From: Gammaproteobacteria bacterium
GTDB lineage: Bacteria; Pseudomonadota; Gammaproteobacteria; Eutrophobiales; Eutrophobiaceae
NCBI GenBank assembly: GCA_021773215.1
Contig: JAJFKM010000025.1
Span: 1-64,000 of the forward strand
Direction of reading: 5' to 3'
DNA: 64,000 nt
Shown: piece by piece, positions 27,562-36,363 of the stretch
Numbering within the stretch: the stretch's first letter is position 1
Layout: the number at the start of each line of letters is the position of its first letter
Made by a program: the position numbers and the translations under genes
The notes under the pieces: generated by a model
Database searches by the model: none
What the model saw: only the letters and a program-made list of their open reading frames with translations
Told to the model about the DNA's origin: nothing

Positions 27562-27747
27562 ATGAGTGTGAACATGAATGAGTTGAGTCACGATAAAATA
27601 CAAGCTGAAATTGCTAAAATATTTAGCGAGATTGAAAAAATGCGTGCTGAAACATTAACAATCAATAATGAAAATCGTTGGTATCCGTTAATCGTTGGTT
27701 CAATTGCTACACTAGCCATTGTTGCTATTGTTAAAATATTTTCATAA
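27562..27747 (+). CDS. Small membrane protein of unknown function (61 aa)
   Basis: A short protein with an N-terminal amphipathic helix (DKIQAEIAKIFSEIEKMRAE) and one C-terminal membrane segment (WYPLIVGSIATLAIVAIVKI). A well-spaced AAAGGAG ribosome site lies before the ATG and supports real translation. No family was recognised. It lies 52 bp after the SHOCT protein and 42 bp before the aminopeptidase, with no terminator in between, so all could share a transcript. Confidence 0.7.
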   Translation: MSVNMNELSHDKIQAEIAKIFSEIEKMRAETLTINNENRWYPLIVGSIATLAIVAIVKIFS

Positions 27748-27789
27748 CAGCATGACTAGTATTATCATGTCATTGAAAATGTTTTAAGT

Positions 27790-28737
27790 TTGAAAGAACT
27801 TTATCCCGAATTAGAATCATTTGCTAACGATACTCTGGTTGATGGGGCGCATTCCATTTATTTTGAGCAAGCTGGAAATGAATCGGGTATACCCGTCATC
27901 TTTCTACATGGTGGTCCTGGGTCAGGTTGTAACGAGAACCATCGTCGTTATTTCAACCCTGAAAAATACCGTATTATTCTGTTTGACCAACGTGGTTGTC
28001 ACCGTTCTACACCAAACGGGAGTGTTGATAATAACACTACCCAAGACATTCTTAATGATATTGAATCAATACGTAAAAAATTAAACATTGAACGATGGGT
28101 TCTTTTCGGTGGATCCTGGGGTGCTACTCTGGCATTGCTTTATGCGGAGCAATACCCGCAGCATGTCACTGGAATCATTTTACGAGGCACATTTTTAGCA
28201 AGACAATGTGACTTTGATTGGTTTGCTAAATCGGGCGTCAATAAAATATATCCAGATTATTGGCAGGAATTTGCGACACTCTTTGATGAAACTGAAAAGA
28301 AAAATTTATTAGACGCCTTGTACCAACGTGTGTTTTCAGATAATCAAGAAATACAGCAAGAGGCCGCGAAGGCATGGGCTTTGTGGGCAGGAAGGGTTGT
28401 TACTCATAGTTTTGTTAAAGACTACATGCTCGATGTAGAAGATGTAAATAAGTTAATCAACGAAGCCAAGATTGAAATGCATTACGCTAAAAACAAATAT
28501 TTTATTAGCGAAAATGAAATCATAGATAATATTTCACAGATCCCCGATGTTCCAATAACTATAATTCATGGGCGTAAGGATTTAACCTGTCTTCCAGAAT
28601 CATCTTGGCTCGTACATCAAGCGCTTCCAGATTCAAGACTAGTTATTGTTTCTGACGCAGGTCATCTAGCAGGTGAGTCAGCAATGATAGATGCGCTAGT
28701 AACGGCAACAGATCAATTGACTGGTGATATTGAATGA
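27790..28737 (+). CDS. pip: Prolyl aminopeptidase
   Basis: Alpha/beta-hydrolase of 315 aa that removes N-terminal proline from peptides in the cytoplasm. The oxyanion motif HGGPGSGC is at about residue 39, DQRGCHRSTP follows, and the nucleophile Ser is in FGGSWGATLALLYAE at about residue 110. The acid and base are in HGRKDLTC and SDAGHLAGE. The start is TTG, chosen because the conserved LYPELE opening follows at once. It overlaps folP by four bases (ATGA), so the two are translationally coupled. Confidence 0.93.
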   Translation: MKELYPELESFANDTLVDGAHSIYFEQAGNESGIPVIFLHGGPGSGCNENHRRYFNPEKYRIILFDQRGCHRSTPNGSVDNNTTQDILNDIESIRKKLNIERWVLFGGSWGATLALLYAEQYPQHVTGIILRGTFLARQCDFDWFAKSGVNKIYPDYWQEFATLFDETEKKNLLDALYQRVFSDNQEIQQEAAKAWALWAGRVVTHSFVKDYMLDVEDVNKLINEAKIEMHYAKNKYFISENEIIDNISQIPDVPITIIHGRKDLTCLPESSWLVHQALPDSRLVIVSDAGHLAGESAMIDALVTATDQLTGDIE

Positions 28738-29555
28738 GCATTCTGCATAGTGATGGACCTTTAATAATGGGCATTCTTAATGTCACTCCCGATAGTTTTT
28801 CTGATGGTGGGCAGTTCAATAATATTGAGGCAGCAATCAATCATGGTAAACAGATGATTGATGAAGGTGCTAATATTATTGATATAGGTGGTGAATCAAC
28901 TCGGCCGGGTTCTGAGCGAGTTAGTGTAGAAGAGCAGATAGAACGAGTAGTGCATATTATAAAAGCTATTAGCGAGACAAAACCTGAGCATGTTGAGATT
29001 AGTGTCGATACTACGCGAACAAAAGTAGCTGAAGCTGCGCTTAACTCAGGTGCTTCTATCGTTAATGATGTTTCCGGTGGTAATGACGATCCCGAGATTG
29101 TTGATCTTTGTGCAGATAAGAAATGTCCCTACATTATTATGCATATGTTAGGTTCACCTGAAACAATGCAATCTAATCCAGTTTATAACGATGTTGTTTC
29201 AGAAATAAAAATATTTTTAGAAACTAGAATAGAAAATTGTATAAATGCAGGCATTGATAAAAATAATATTATTATCGATCCGGGCATTGGATTTGGTAAG
29301 ACGCGTGAACATAATTTAACTTTATTGAATAATTTGGAATCTTTTGTAGATACGGGGCATTCAGTTTTACTAGGTACTAGTAGGAAGCGATTTATGGGTA
29401 GCATTTGCCCGGTTAATACAGCCGATGAGTTGATAGGCGCGACAGCTGCAACAACCGCATTAGGTGTTAATGCCGGTGTTAAAATATTCCGTGTTCATGA
29501 TGTAAAACCGAACAGGCAAGCAGCGGATGTTGCCTGGGCGATTTTAAATAGTTGA
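28734..29555 (+). CDS. folP: Dihydropteroate synthase
   Basis: Folate-pathway enzyme, 273 aa, that joins p-aminobenzoate to the dihydropterin pyrophosphate. The canonical loops are all present: MGILNVTPDSFSDGG, ANIIDIGGESTRPGS, ISVDTTRTKVAEAAL, IIDPGIGFGKTREHN and LLGTSRKRFMG. It is coupled to pip by a 4-bp overlap and converges on pqqE with only 12 bp between stop codons. This is the bacterial enzyme; a second, archaeal-type DHPS-like protein is encoded at 33154, so the two should not be confused. Not beside the usual ftsH/glmM genes. Confidence 0.95.
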   Translation: MSILHSDGPLIMGILNVTPDSFSDGGQFNNIEAAINHGKQMIDEGANIIDIGGESTRPGSERVSVEEQIERVVHIIKAISETKPEHVEISVDTTRTKVAEAALNSGASIVNDVSGGNDDPEIVDLCADKKCPYIIMHMLGSPETMQSNPVYNDVVSEIKIFLETRIENCINAGIDKNNIIIDPGIGFGKTREHNLTLLNNLESFVDTGHSVLLGTSRKRFMGSICPVNTADELIGATAATTALGVNAGVKIFRVHDVKPNRQAADVAWAILNS

Positions 29556-29567
29556 AATAAGCTAAAC

Positions 29568-30737
29568 CTAATTTGTTTCTGTTTCTTCTGCGACAAATTT
29601 TTTAGAGTTTTTCATATTTCTAAATACAAGTGGTTTTTCTGCCACGTTATGCTCTGACTCTTGCTCTGCTAATTTACCTATACGTTCAACATCATCGAGT
29701 AACTCCTGATGATTTGGTGATTTGTCGCAAACTGGGTCGGTATTCGCTGCATCACCGGTCATCATGAATGCCTGACACCGACAACCACCGAAGTCTTTTT
29801 CTTTTTCATCGCAAGAACGACAAGGTTCTTTCATCCATTCAAAACCGCGGAAATGATTAAAACCGGGTGAGTCTTTCCAAGCTTCTTCGACACTGACCTC
29901 TTTCACGTTGGGAAAATCTATTGGTAATTGTCCTGCCTCATGACAGGGAAGCGCAGTACCATCTGGCGCAATAGTCAGAAAGATAGCACCCCATCCATTC
30001 ATACAAGGTTTAGGACGGTTTTCAAAATAATCAGGAATAACATAAATGATTCTAGATTTGCCTTTCATTCTTTCCTGATATTCTTTAGCGACGATCTCAG
30101 CTCTAGCTAATTGTTCGCGTGTAGGCAGGAGTTGATCGACATTGATGCGTGACCAGCCATAGTACTGTGTACTGGCTAGTTCAACGTAATCTGCTTCTAG
30201 CTCAACAGTCATCTCTAGAATATCTCGAATCTGGTCGATATTTTTACGATGAATAACAATATTTAGAACCATCGGGTATTCATAGGCTTTAACAATGCGC
30301 GCCATTTCCTTTTTATGTTGAAAGGTCTTGGTGCCGCCGAGGAAGTTATTCAATTCTTCATCGCTGGCTTGGAAGCTGATTTGAATATGATCGAGACCAG
30401 CATCTTTCAAGCGTTTAACACGCGCTTCATCCATGCCAACGCCAGATGTAATAAGGTTAGTGTAAAACCCTAAGTGTCTTGCTTCCTGAACAAGTTCTTC
30501 AAGATCAGGACGAACCAATGGTTCACCACCAGAAAACCCTATTTGAGCGGCTCCCATCTTACGCGCTTGTTGCATAACACGAACCCAATCTTCAGTAGAG
30601 AGTTCGTTTTGATACTTCGCTATCTCAAGTGGGTTTGAACAATATGGGCATTGTAGAGGGCACCGATAGGTTAACTCTGCGAGCAGCCATAAGGGTGGTT
30701 TCACATCACTTTTTGTTTCTAATCCAGCCGGTGTCAT
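29568..30737 (-). CDS. pqqE: PqqA peptide cyclase (radical SAM)
   Basis: Radical SAM enzyme of 389 aa that links the Glu and Tyr side chains of PqqA in the first step of PQQ synthesis. The SAM cluster motif is CPLQCPYCS near residue 26, followed by [13 protein letters not shown]. The C-terminal SPASM-type auxiliary cluster cysteines are in [28 protein letters not shown] and PVCDKS. The C-terminal tail after residue 345 is charged and somewhat longer than usual. It overlaps pqqD by 32 bp. Its partner PqqD and its substrate PqqA are encoded upstream in the same operon. Confidence 0.97.
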   Translation of the reverse strand: MTPAGLETKSDVKPPLWLLAELTYRCPLQCPYCSNPLEIAKYQNELSTEDWVRVMQQARKMGAAQIGFSGGEPLVRPDLEELVQEARHLGFYTNLITSGVGMDEARVKRLKDAGLDHIQISFQASDEELNNFLGGTKTFQHKKEMARIVKAYEYPMVLNIVIHRKNIDQIRDILEMTVELEADYVELASTQYYGWSRINVDQLLPTREQLARAEIVAKEYQERMKGKSRIIYVIPDYFENRPKPCMNGWGAIFLTIAPDGTALPCHEAGQLPIDFPNVKEVSVEEAWKDSPGFNHFRGFEWMKEPCRSCDEKEKDFGGCRCQAFMMTGDAANTDPVCDKSPNHQELLDDVERIGKLAEQESEHNVAEKPLVFRNMKNSKKFVAEETETN

Positions 30738-30981
30738 AGGCGACCTCCAGGAATTTTATGACATCATCTTCTAGGTTGTTTTCTGAAAATGTGGTTTCTA
30801 AATCTTTAATTATGCTATCAATGGCTTGTTCACCATTTATACGTTTCATGATCTCTCCGGCACTTCCACTAAGCTTAACCATGCCTTCCGGGTAGAGAAC
30901 AACATAACAATCCTGTACTTCTTCCCATTGTAAACGGAATGTGGGTGCGACTTCCGGGATATCAGCTTTATTTATATTCAT
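30706..30981 (-). CDS. pqqD: PQQ biosynthesis peptide chaperone PqqD
   Basis: A 91-aa peptide-binding protein that presents PqqA to PqqE. Family features are [25 protein letters not shown] (split: the RLQWE and VVLYPEG parts), [15 protein letters not shown] and the C-terminal helix region [15 protein letters not shown]. It lies 10 bp after pqqC and overlaps pqqE by 32 bp. Confidence 0.96.
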   Translation of the reverse strand: MNINKADIPEVAPTFRLQWEEVQDCYVVLYPEGMVKLSGSAGEIMKRINGEQAIDSIIKDLETTFSENNLEDDVIKFLEVAYDTGWIRNKK

Positions 30982-30991
30982 ATCAATAGTC

Positions 30992-31714
30992 TTAACAATT
31001 ATGAAAAGGTGGTTTTTTTTCTATGTAGGCCATCCACATGCAATCGAGCATAGTCCATAGAATATCCAGTTTTAATTGTAAAATTTCCAAGGCACGTTCT
31101 TGCTCTTCACGAGTCTTGAAATAATCTAGAGTGATTTGTAAACCATGTTCAACATCACGGCGAGCTTCACTAAGTCGTTTTCTAAAATAGATGTATCCAT
31201 TTTGATCGATCCATGGATAAATTTCTGGCCAGTTATCAAGTCTTTTCTGATGAATCTTCGGTGCAAATAATTCGGTCAATGAAGAACAAGCCGCTTCTTG
31301 CCAAGTAGCGCGTCGAGCAAAGTTTAAATAGGCATCAATCGCAAAACGAACACCGGGCAAAACATGCTCATAAGAAGTCGTTTCTTCGCGACTTAAACCA
31401 ACCGCTTCAGCCAGTTGTAACCAGGCTTCGATACCGCCTTCTTCGCCATCAACGCCATCGTGATCTATAATTCTCTGTACCCATTGTCTACGTACATCAC
31501 GCTCCGGGCAGTTAGCCATAATGGCTGCATCTTTAATGGGAATCGTTGTTTGATAATAGAAACGATTAGCAACCCAGCCCTGAACGGCTTCCTTATCAAG
31601 ACCACCTTCATTCATCAAATGATGAAATTCGTGGTTAATATGATAATACTTTTCCTTTGCACGAAGCTGTGCTTCAAATTCATCACGTGTCCAAGGAGTT
31701 CTTTCTTCTGTCAT
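30992..31714 (-). CDS. pqqC: Pyrroloquinoline-quinone synthase PqqC
   Basis: Cofactorless oxidase, 240 aa, that performs the final ring closure and oxidation to PQQ. The family pattern is seen in [36 protein letters not shown] and [11 protein letters not shown]. The segment [20 protein letters not shown] contains active-site residues typical of PqqC. GGAG precedes the ATG. It is 18 bp after pqqB. Confidence 0.97.
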   Translation of the reverse strand: MTEERTPWTRDEFEAQLRAKEKYYHINHEFHHLMNEGGLDKEAVQGWVANRFYYQTTIPIKDAAIMANCPERDVRRQWVQRIIDHDGVDGEEGGIEAWLQLAEAVGLSREETTSYEHVLPGVRFAIDAYLNFARRATWQEAACSSLTELFAPKIHQKRLDNWPEIYPWIDQNGYIYFRKRLSEARRDVEHGLQITLDYFKTREEQERALEILQLKLDILWTMLDCMWMAYIEKKPPFHNC

Positions 31715-31732
31715 TTATTCGGTCTCCAAATC

Positions 31733-32647
31733 CTATATATGAATGTCCATTCCATCGAATGAAACTTCTATTCCTGCATCATCCAGTTGTTTTCGTTCTG
31801 GTGAATCTTCATCTAATATTGGATTAGTATTATTGATATGGATCAATATCTTGCGAGGTTTTTTTAGGCTACTTAATGTATCTTTGATGCCGCCTTTACT
31901 CGATTGATCCAGATGACCCATCTCACTCGCTAATTTGTCGCTAATGCCATGTCGTGACATTTCGTCATTAGTCCAAACTGTTCCATCAACCAAGACAACA
32001 TCGGCATTTTGCATGTATTCATAGACATGCTCTTCTATTTCACCCAAACCAGGTGCATAAAAGAGGTTCTTTCCTGTAGAGGTGTCTTCAACCTTATAGC
32101 CTACATTATCACCAGGAACCGTATTGTGTCTGTGAGGAGAATAGGGTGGAGCTTCACTTTTAAGAGGAACCGCTGTGAAAATAAGATTATCCGCTTTTGG
32201 AATAGTGAACGACGTCTGTTCGGTACTGACTTCATGCCAATTAACACCACGGAAGTGTCCTAAGATGTTAAATATTGGATAACCGGTGGTCATGTCTTCA
32301 TAAACGCTTTCTGTGCAATATACATCCCAAGGTTTGTCGTGCTCACGTAATATGATCAATCCAGTTGAATGGTCAATCTGACCATCACAGAGGATGATTG
32401 AACAAATGCCAGTATCACGAACTTTTCGAGCAGGTTGCAGTGGTGGAAATGACTCAATCTGTGCTCGAATATCAGGTGATGCGTTAAAAAGCACCCAATC
32501 TTCACCATTGCCGCTAATGGTTATTGATGATTGTGTTCGAGCAGAACTTTTAATTTCCCCAGAGCGTAATCGTTTGCAGTTGTCACAGTTGCAGTTCCAT
32601 TGAGGAAAACCGCCACCAGCACCAGTGCCTAGTAAATGTATATGCAT
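31733..32647 (-). CDS. pqqB: PQQ biosynthesis protein PqqB
   Basis: A metallo-beta-lactamase-fold protein of 304 aa with the PqqB opening MHIHLLGTGAGGGFPQWNCN and the zinc-site cysteine pair in CNCDNCKRLR. Other family stretches are ILCDGQIDHSTGLIILRE and ILIHINNTNPILDE near the C-terminus. It is thought to act as a hydroxylase on the peptide-derived Glu-Tyr intermediate. It is separated from pqqA by 167 bp that contain a strong hairpin. Confidence 0.97.
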   Translation of the reverse strand: MHIHLLGTGAGGGFPQWNCNCDNCKRLRSGEIKSSARTQSSITISGNGEDWVLFNASPDIRAQIESFPPLQPARKVRDTGICSIILCDGQIDHSTGLIILREHDKPWDVYCTESVYEDMTTGYPIFNILGHFRGVNWHEVSTEQTSFTIPKADNLIFTAVPLKSEAPPYSPHRHNTVPGDNVGYKVEDTSTGKNLFYAPGLGEIEEHVYEYMQNADVVLVDGTVWTNDEMSRHGISDKLASEMGHLDQSSKGGIKDTLSSLKKPRKILIHINNTNPILDEDSPERKQLDDAGIEVSFDGMDIHI

Positions 32648-32742
32648 AATCTTTAAATTGTCTTAGTTGTTTTGATGTGCCGGGATAATAAGCGAGATGG
32701 TGAAATAGCGCGAGTTTCACTTACATTCAAATCGAATGGAGC

Positions 32743-32768
32743 TGAGATATTGAATTATCAATATCTCA
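32743..32768 (-). promoter_or_regulatory. 11-bp hairpin between pqqA and pqqB
   Basis: TGAGATATTGA (32743-32753) and TCAATATCTCA (32758-32768) are perfect inverted arms with a 4-nt loop. It lies 46 nt after the pqqA stop. There is no T-run, so it may stabilise or process the pqqA transcript more than end it. A weaker GTGAAA/TTTCAC pair lies at 32700-32720. Confidence 0.7.
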
Positions 32769-32814
32769 TGACTGCTTATGGACCGATATTCAGGTATAAA
32801 TTATAGAGCTAGGC

Positions 32815-32889
32815 TTATTTATTATTGATATACATTGTAACTTCGAAGCCAAAGCGGATATCGTTATATTCAGGTGCAGACCATTTCAT
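32815..32889 (-). CDS. pqqA: PQQ precursor peptide PqqA (24 aa)
   Basis: A short gene found by reading the minus strand upstream of pqqB. It encodes MKWSAPEYNDIRFGFEVTMY followed by INNK. Glu16 and Tyr20, the two residues joined to make PQQ, have the conserved E-x3-Y spacing. AGGAG at 32897-32901 precedes the ATG with good spacing. It is the first gene of the pqqABCDE operon. It encodes the substrate of the pathway, not an enzyme. Confidence 0.97.
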   Translation of the reverse strand: MKWSAPEYNDIRFGFEVTMYINNK

Positions 32890-33153
32890 TGTAGTTCTCC
32901 TAGAGAGTAAAAGTTTTAATGTTTTAAGTAGAGCTATATTCGTGCCAGACTAGATAAAGCATTAAAATGAAATTAAAAAATGAATAAAAACAATATTATA
33001 CAGTAATATATTAAAGTAAATAATAGAAAAATTCAGTTTGTCTTTTAGGTATGAGTGGATGTTATTATTCGTTTGTTATGGTTCATATTAGCCATATTTT
33101 TAATTTAAAATAGTACTCTCATATCAAGTAACAGCTGCTTATAATGCACCGCA

Positions 33154-34632
33154 ATGCACGACTCTAATCAAGAACATATCCTGTTTCTCACCGGAAAACT
33201 CGCGCAAAAGCGCCTGCAACGAATTCTCGAGGAAATGGCACCTACTGAGTTCTCATACGAGGTAAGAAATATTGGTGTCAGCGTTGCTGCATTAATGACG
33301 GCACAAATGCTGACGCGGCGTCTGACCGATTTGAACGGAGTAAATCGTATTATTGTACCGGGTCTATGCCGTGGTGATTTATCTGTTACTTCAGAGGCAC
33401 TAAGCGTTGAGTGTGTACGAGGACCAATAGATTTAAAAGATCTTCCTGTCTTTTTTGGACGCGATTGTAAACCAATTGATCTCAGCCGGTATGATGTTGA
33501 GATATTTGCTGAGATTGTTGACGCACCGATGGTATCGATCGAAAACATTCTTGAGCGAGCTGAAAAATACCGACGAGATGGAGCAAACGTGATTGATGTT
33601 GGGTGCTTACCCGATACACCTTTTCCTCATTTAGAGGAAACCGTAAAAGCATTACATGATGTGGGCCTAAAAGTGAGCGTCGATTCGCTTGAAGAGGATG
33701 ACTTGTTACGCGGTGGCCAAGCAGGAGCAGACTATTTACTCAGCCTAAAAGAAAGTACGCTTTGGATAGCTGATGAGGTGGAGTCAGTCCCTATATTAAT
33801 ACCAGAAACGCATGGGGACATGCCTTCCTTATATCGTGCTATTGAACAATACGCAGAAAAAGGCCGACCTTTTTATGCTGATGCAATATTAGATCCTATA
33901 CATTTTGGTTTTACCGAATCTATCATTCGATATCATGAATTACGTCAAAACTGTCCGGATATAAAAATCATGATGGGTGTTGGTAATCTGACAGAGCTAA
34001 CCGAAGCAGATACAACTGGCATAAATGCGATGCTGTTTGGTCTAATTTCTGAAATGAATCTGGATGCGGTACTAGCGACGGAGGTCAGTCCGCATTGTCG
34101 TTCCGCTGTTCGAGAGGCGGATAAGGCGCGTCGTATGATGTTCGCTGCGAGGCGAGATAGTAGTTTGCCCAAAGGTTTGGATAGTTCATTATTAGGCATG
34201 CATGCGCGTAAGCCCTTTCCGTATAGCGCTGAAGAAATCAAAGAGATATCACAAGATGTGAAAGATCCTAGCTATCGTATTCAGGTTAGTGAAGCGGGTA
34301 TACATGTATATAATCGAGATGGCATTAATACAGATGCCAATCCTTTTGAGTTATTTCCAAAACTGGGTTTATTACAGGAAGATGCGCCACATGCGTTTTA
34401 TATGGGTGTAGAGTTAGGCAAAGCTCAAGTTGCCTGGCAATTAGGCAAGAATTACATGCAAGATGAAGAACTTGATTGGGGCGCTTCTGTTGATAAGAAA
34501 ACAGAGGAACAAAAAGATGATGACTCTCGTGCCGCACACTCAATGAAAGAGTTGCGTAAAGAGGCAGTAGAATATAAAAAATCAGGTAGTACATTAAAAG
34601 CCAGTCGCAAAAAAAAGAAAGAATTAAAATGA
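33154..34632 (+). CDS. Dihydropteroate synthase-like protein of the methanopterin type (TIGR00284/DUF6513-like)
   Basis: A 492-aa protein related to archaeal DHPS-like proteins that occur with tetrahydromethanopterin genes, and found in bacterial methylotrophs. Residues 1-130 form an N-terminal domain absent from FolP (LFLTGKLAQKRLQRIL and IIVPGLCRGDLSV). The DHPS-like barrel follows, with YRRDGANVIDVGCLPDTPFP, VGLKVSVDSLEEDDLL and IMMGVGNLTELTEADT. The lysine-rich C-terminus after residue 450 is probably disordered. It overlaps the next gene by 4 bp (ATGA). Its exact reaction in bacteria is not settled; a role in the pterin pathway is likely by family and neighbours. Confidence 0.85.
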   Translation: MHDSNQEHILFLTGKLAQKRLQRILEEMAPTEFSYEVRNIGVSVAALMTAQMLTRRLTDLNGVNRIIVPGLCRGDLSVTSEALSVECVRGPIDLKDLPVFFGRDCKPIDLSRYDVEIFAEIVDAPMVSIENILERAEKYRRDGANVIDVGCLPDTPFPHLEETVKALHDVGLKVSVDSLEEDDLLRGGQAGADYLLSLKESTLWIADEVESVPILIPETHGDMPSLYRAIEQYAEKGRPFYADAILDPIHFGFTESIIRYHELRQNCPDIKIMMGVGNLTELTEADTTGINAMLFGLISEMNLDAVLATEVSPHCRSAVREADKARRMMFAARRDSSLPKGLDSSLLGMHARKPFPYSAEEIKEISQDVKDPSYRIQVSEAGIHVYNRDGINTDANPFELFPKLGLLQEDAPHAFYMGVELGKAQVAWQLGKNYMQDEELDWGASVDKKTEEQKDDDSRAAHSMKELRKEAVEYKKSGSTLKASRKKKKELK

Positions 34633-35204
34633 TTCAGGAAATTATCGTTACAACGACTAATGAAGATGGCTCTACCCATATAGCGCCTATGGGTATTAGA
34701 GAAGAATCAGAGCTGATAGTCATCGCGCCATTTAAACCTTCAGCTACCTTGGAAAATATCCAACGTAATAAAACAGCCGTAATCAATCGGATTGATGATG
34801 TTCGTGTTTTCGCCGGATGTTTGACTGGCCGAAAAGATTGGCCGTTAGCTCCGACTGAGAAAATAAAGGAGCATCGCTTAGAGGGCGCATTGAGCCATCT
34901 AGAACTGGGTCTGGAAAGATTTGAAGATGATGAATTAAGGCCTCGGTTTTATTGTAAACAGGTAATTGAAGTGACTCATAAGCCTTTCCAAGGATTTAAT
35001 CGTGCTCAGTCTGCGGTATTGGAAGCTGCAATATTAGTTAGTCGCTTACATATGTTGACGGAAGAAAAAATTGAACAGGAATTAGAATACTTAATGATCG
35101 CTATCGATAAGACGGCTGGAGAAAATGAGATAGTCGCATGGGGTTGGTTAATGGAAAGAATTAAAATATTTAGACAAGAATCTAATAAGGAAAAAATAGC
35201 ATGA
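34629..35204 (+). CDS. DUF447 family protein (methanopterin-cluster associated)
   Basis: A 191-aa protein matching DUF447, an FMN-binding split-barrel-like family known mainly from methanogens and H4MPT-carrying methylotrophs. Seen features are IIVTTTNEDGSTHIAPMGI at the start, PFKPSATLENIQRNKTAVIN, and FYCKQVIEVTHKPFQGFNRA in the middle. No membrane segment is present. It overlaps both neighbours by 4 bp. The biochemical function is unknown to me; the distribution links it with C1-carrier synthesis. Confidence 0.83.
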   Translation: MIQEIIVTTTNEDGSTHIAPMGIREESELIVIAPFKPSATLENIQRNKTAVINRIDDVRVFAGCLTGRKDWPLAPTEKIKEHRLEGALSHLELGLERFEDDELRPRFYCKQVIEVTHKPFQGFNRAQSAVLEAAILVSRLHMLTEEKIEQELEYLMIAIDKTAGENEIVAWGWLMERIKIFRQESNKEKIA

Positions 35205-35944
35205 CCGGTATGCTTGCCAGTGTGACCTCTATACAGGAAGCACAACTTGTTCTTAATGAAAACGTCGATATTATTGATTTAAAAAACCCTGAACAAGGTG
35301 CGTTAGGCGCACTTAATACGCATATCGTTTCGGCCATTGTTGAATCTATAGCTGGAGCAAGTATTACCAGTGCAACCATTGGTGATATTGAACCGAATGA
35401 TCCGGCGTTATACGAGCTGATAGTGAGTATGGCAAATACCGGGGTTGATTATGTCAAGGTGGGTTTGTTTACTGAGCATGCAAATGAATGTTTTGTTGAA
35501 GTTTTAAATCAAGCCGCTAAACAAAACATAAAAGTCATAGTTGTTCTCTTTGCGGAAAACTACACTAGCTTAACTTCATTTGAGTATTTGATCACAAGCG
35601 ATATTGCTGGCGTCATGTTGGACACGAAAAATAAAACAGATAAAAACTTACTTTCTTTACTAAACTATCAGGAATTAGATGAATTTGTACGATTAGCAAA
35701 ATCACATGGTTTAGTAACAGGGCTTGCGGGTTCATTACGCTATGAAGACATAAATACATTGCTAGATGTTGAAGCAGATTATTTAGGTTTTCGTGGTGCA
35801 CTCTGTTCTGAAAGTGACAGAGTGAAGTCGATAGAGACTAAAAATATTATTAAGATAAGAAAAGCAATTACACAGCAAAAAGCGATCAATTTTGGTGAAG
35901 TAGAATATAGAAATGAGGTGTTAAGCAATGGCACAATGGCGTAA
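35201..35944 (+). CDS. mfnB: (5-formylfuran-3-yl)methyl phosphate synthase (MfnB-like)
   Basis: A TIM-barrel enzyme of 247 aa that makes the furan precursor of methanofuran from two glyceraldehyde-3-phosphate molecules. The first active-site Lys is Lys28 in IIDLKNPEQGALGA and the second is Lys86 in DYVKVGLF, matching the two Lys of the archaeal enzyme. The C-terminal half has GLAGSLRYEDI and DYLGFRGALC, the phosphate-binding region. It is coupled to the DUF447 gene by ATGA overlap and overlaps the next gene by 17 bp. Methanofuran-type cofactors are used with H4MPT in formaldehyde oxidation. Confidence 0.88.
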   Translation: MTGMLASVTSIQEAQLVLNENVDIIDLKNPEQGALGALNTHIVSAIVESIAGASITSATIGDIEPNDPALYELIVSMANTGVDYVKVGLFTEHANECFVEVLNQAAKQNIKVIVVLFAENYTSLTSFEYLITSDIAGVMLDTKNKTDKNLLSLLNYQELDEFVRLAKSHGLVTGLAGSLRYEDINTLLDVEADYLGFRGALCSESDRVKSIETKNIIKIRKAITQQKAINFGEVEYRNEVLSNGTMA

Positions 35945-36317
35945 AGAAGGAAAAGACGAAACATACACAGAAGAAGAAATAGAAGCACGTTTGAAAGACG
36001 AATTACCTGAGTGGCATTTTGAAGGTGGTTGGATCCGACGAAAATATAAAACCAGTGGTTGGAAGGCAACTTTGATGGTTGTGAACACGGTTGGGCATTT
36101 AGCAGAGGCCGCCTGGCATCATCCAGACTTAACGGTTTCTTATGCCTTTGTTACAGTAAAGCTAATGAACCATGCTGCTAAAGGTATAACAGATAAAGAT
36201 TTTGAATTAGCCTTGAAGATCGAAGAGGTAATTCAATGGCAGCCTGGTAAAGATGGTGGTAGTTCTCTTGATGGGACGCCGGAAGATCCGAGGTTTAAAT
36301 ACATTAAATATGATTGA
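35928..36317 (+). CDS. Pterin-4a-carbinolamine dehydratase-like protein
   Basis: A 129-aa protein with the PCD/DCoH signature: AEAAWHHPDLTVSYAFVTVK, followed by LMNHAAKGITDKDFELA. The conserved His-His-Pro, Tyr, His and Asp are all present. The N-terminus (WRKEGKDETYTEEEIEARLK) is a longer charged arm than in many members. PCD usually recycles oxidised biopterin for aromatic amino acid hydroxylases. Here it is the fourth gene of a methanopterin-type operon, so a pterin-biosynthesis job is more likely. GAGGTG precedes the ATG inside mfnB. Confidence 0.88.
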   Translation: MAQWRKEGKDETYTEEEIEARLKDELPEWHFEGGWIRRKYKTSGWKATLMVVNTVGHLAEAAWHHPDLTVSYAFVTVKLMNHAAKGITDKDFELALKIEEVIQWQPGKDGGSSLDGTPEDPRFKYIKYD

Positions 36318-36340
36318 TGCCCGTTTTAAGGGGCATCAAT
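36313..36340. terminator. 10-bp hairpin at the end of the methanopterin-type operon
   Basis: ATTGATGCCC (36313-36322) and GGGCATCAAT (36331-36340) are perfect arms with an 8-nt loop, and the stem includes the stop codon. There is no good T-run on either strand, so termination or 3'-end protection is only probable. Confidence 0.5.
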
Positions 36341-36363
36341 GGCAAGAAAGATAAGGCTTTATT

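Noticed and set aside
33168-33548. 126-codon open frame opposite the DHPS-like gene
   Set aside because: The plus-strand gene is a recognised family coupled to its neighbours, so the opposite frame is a by-product.
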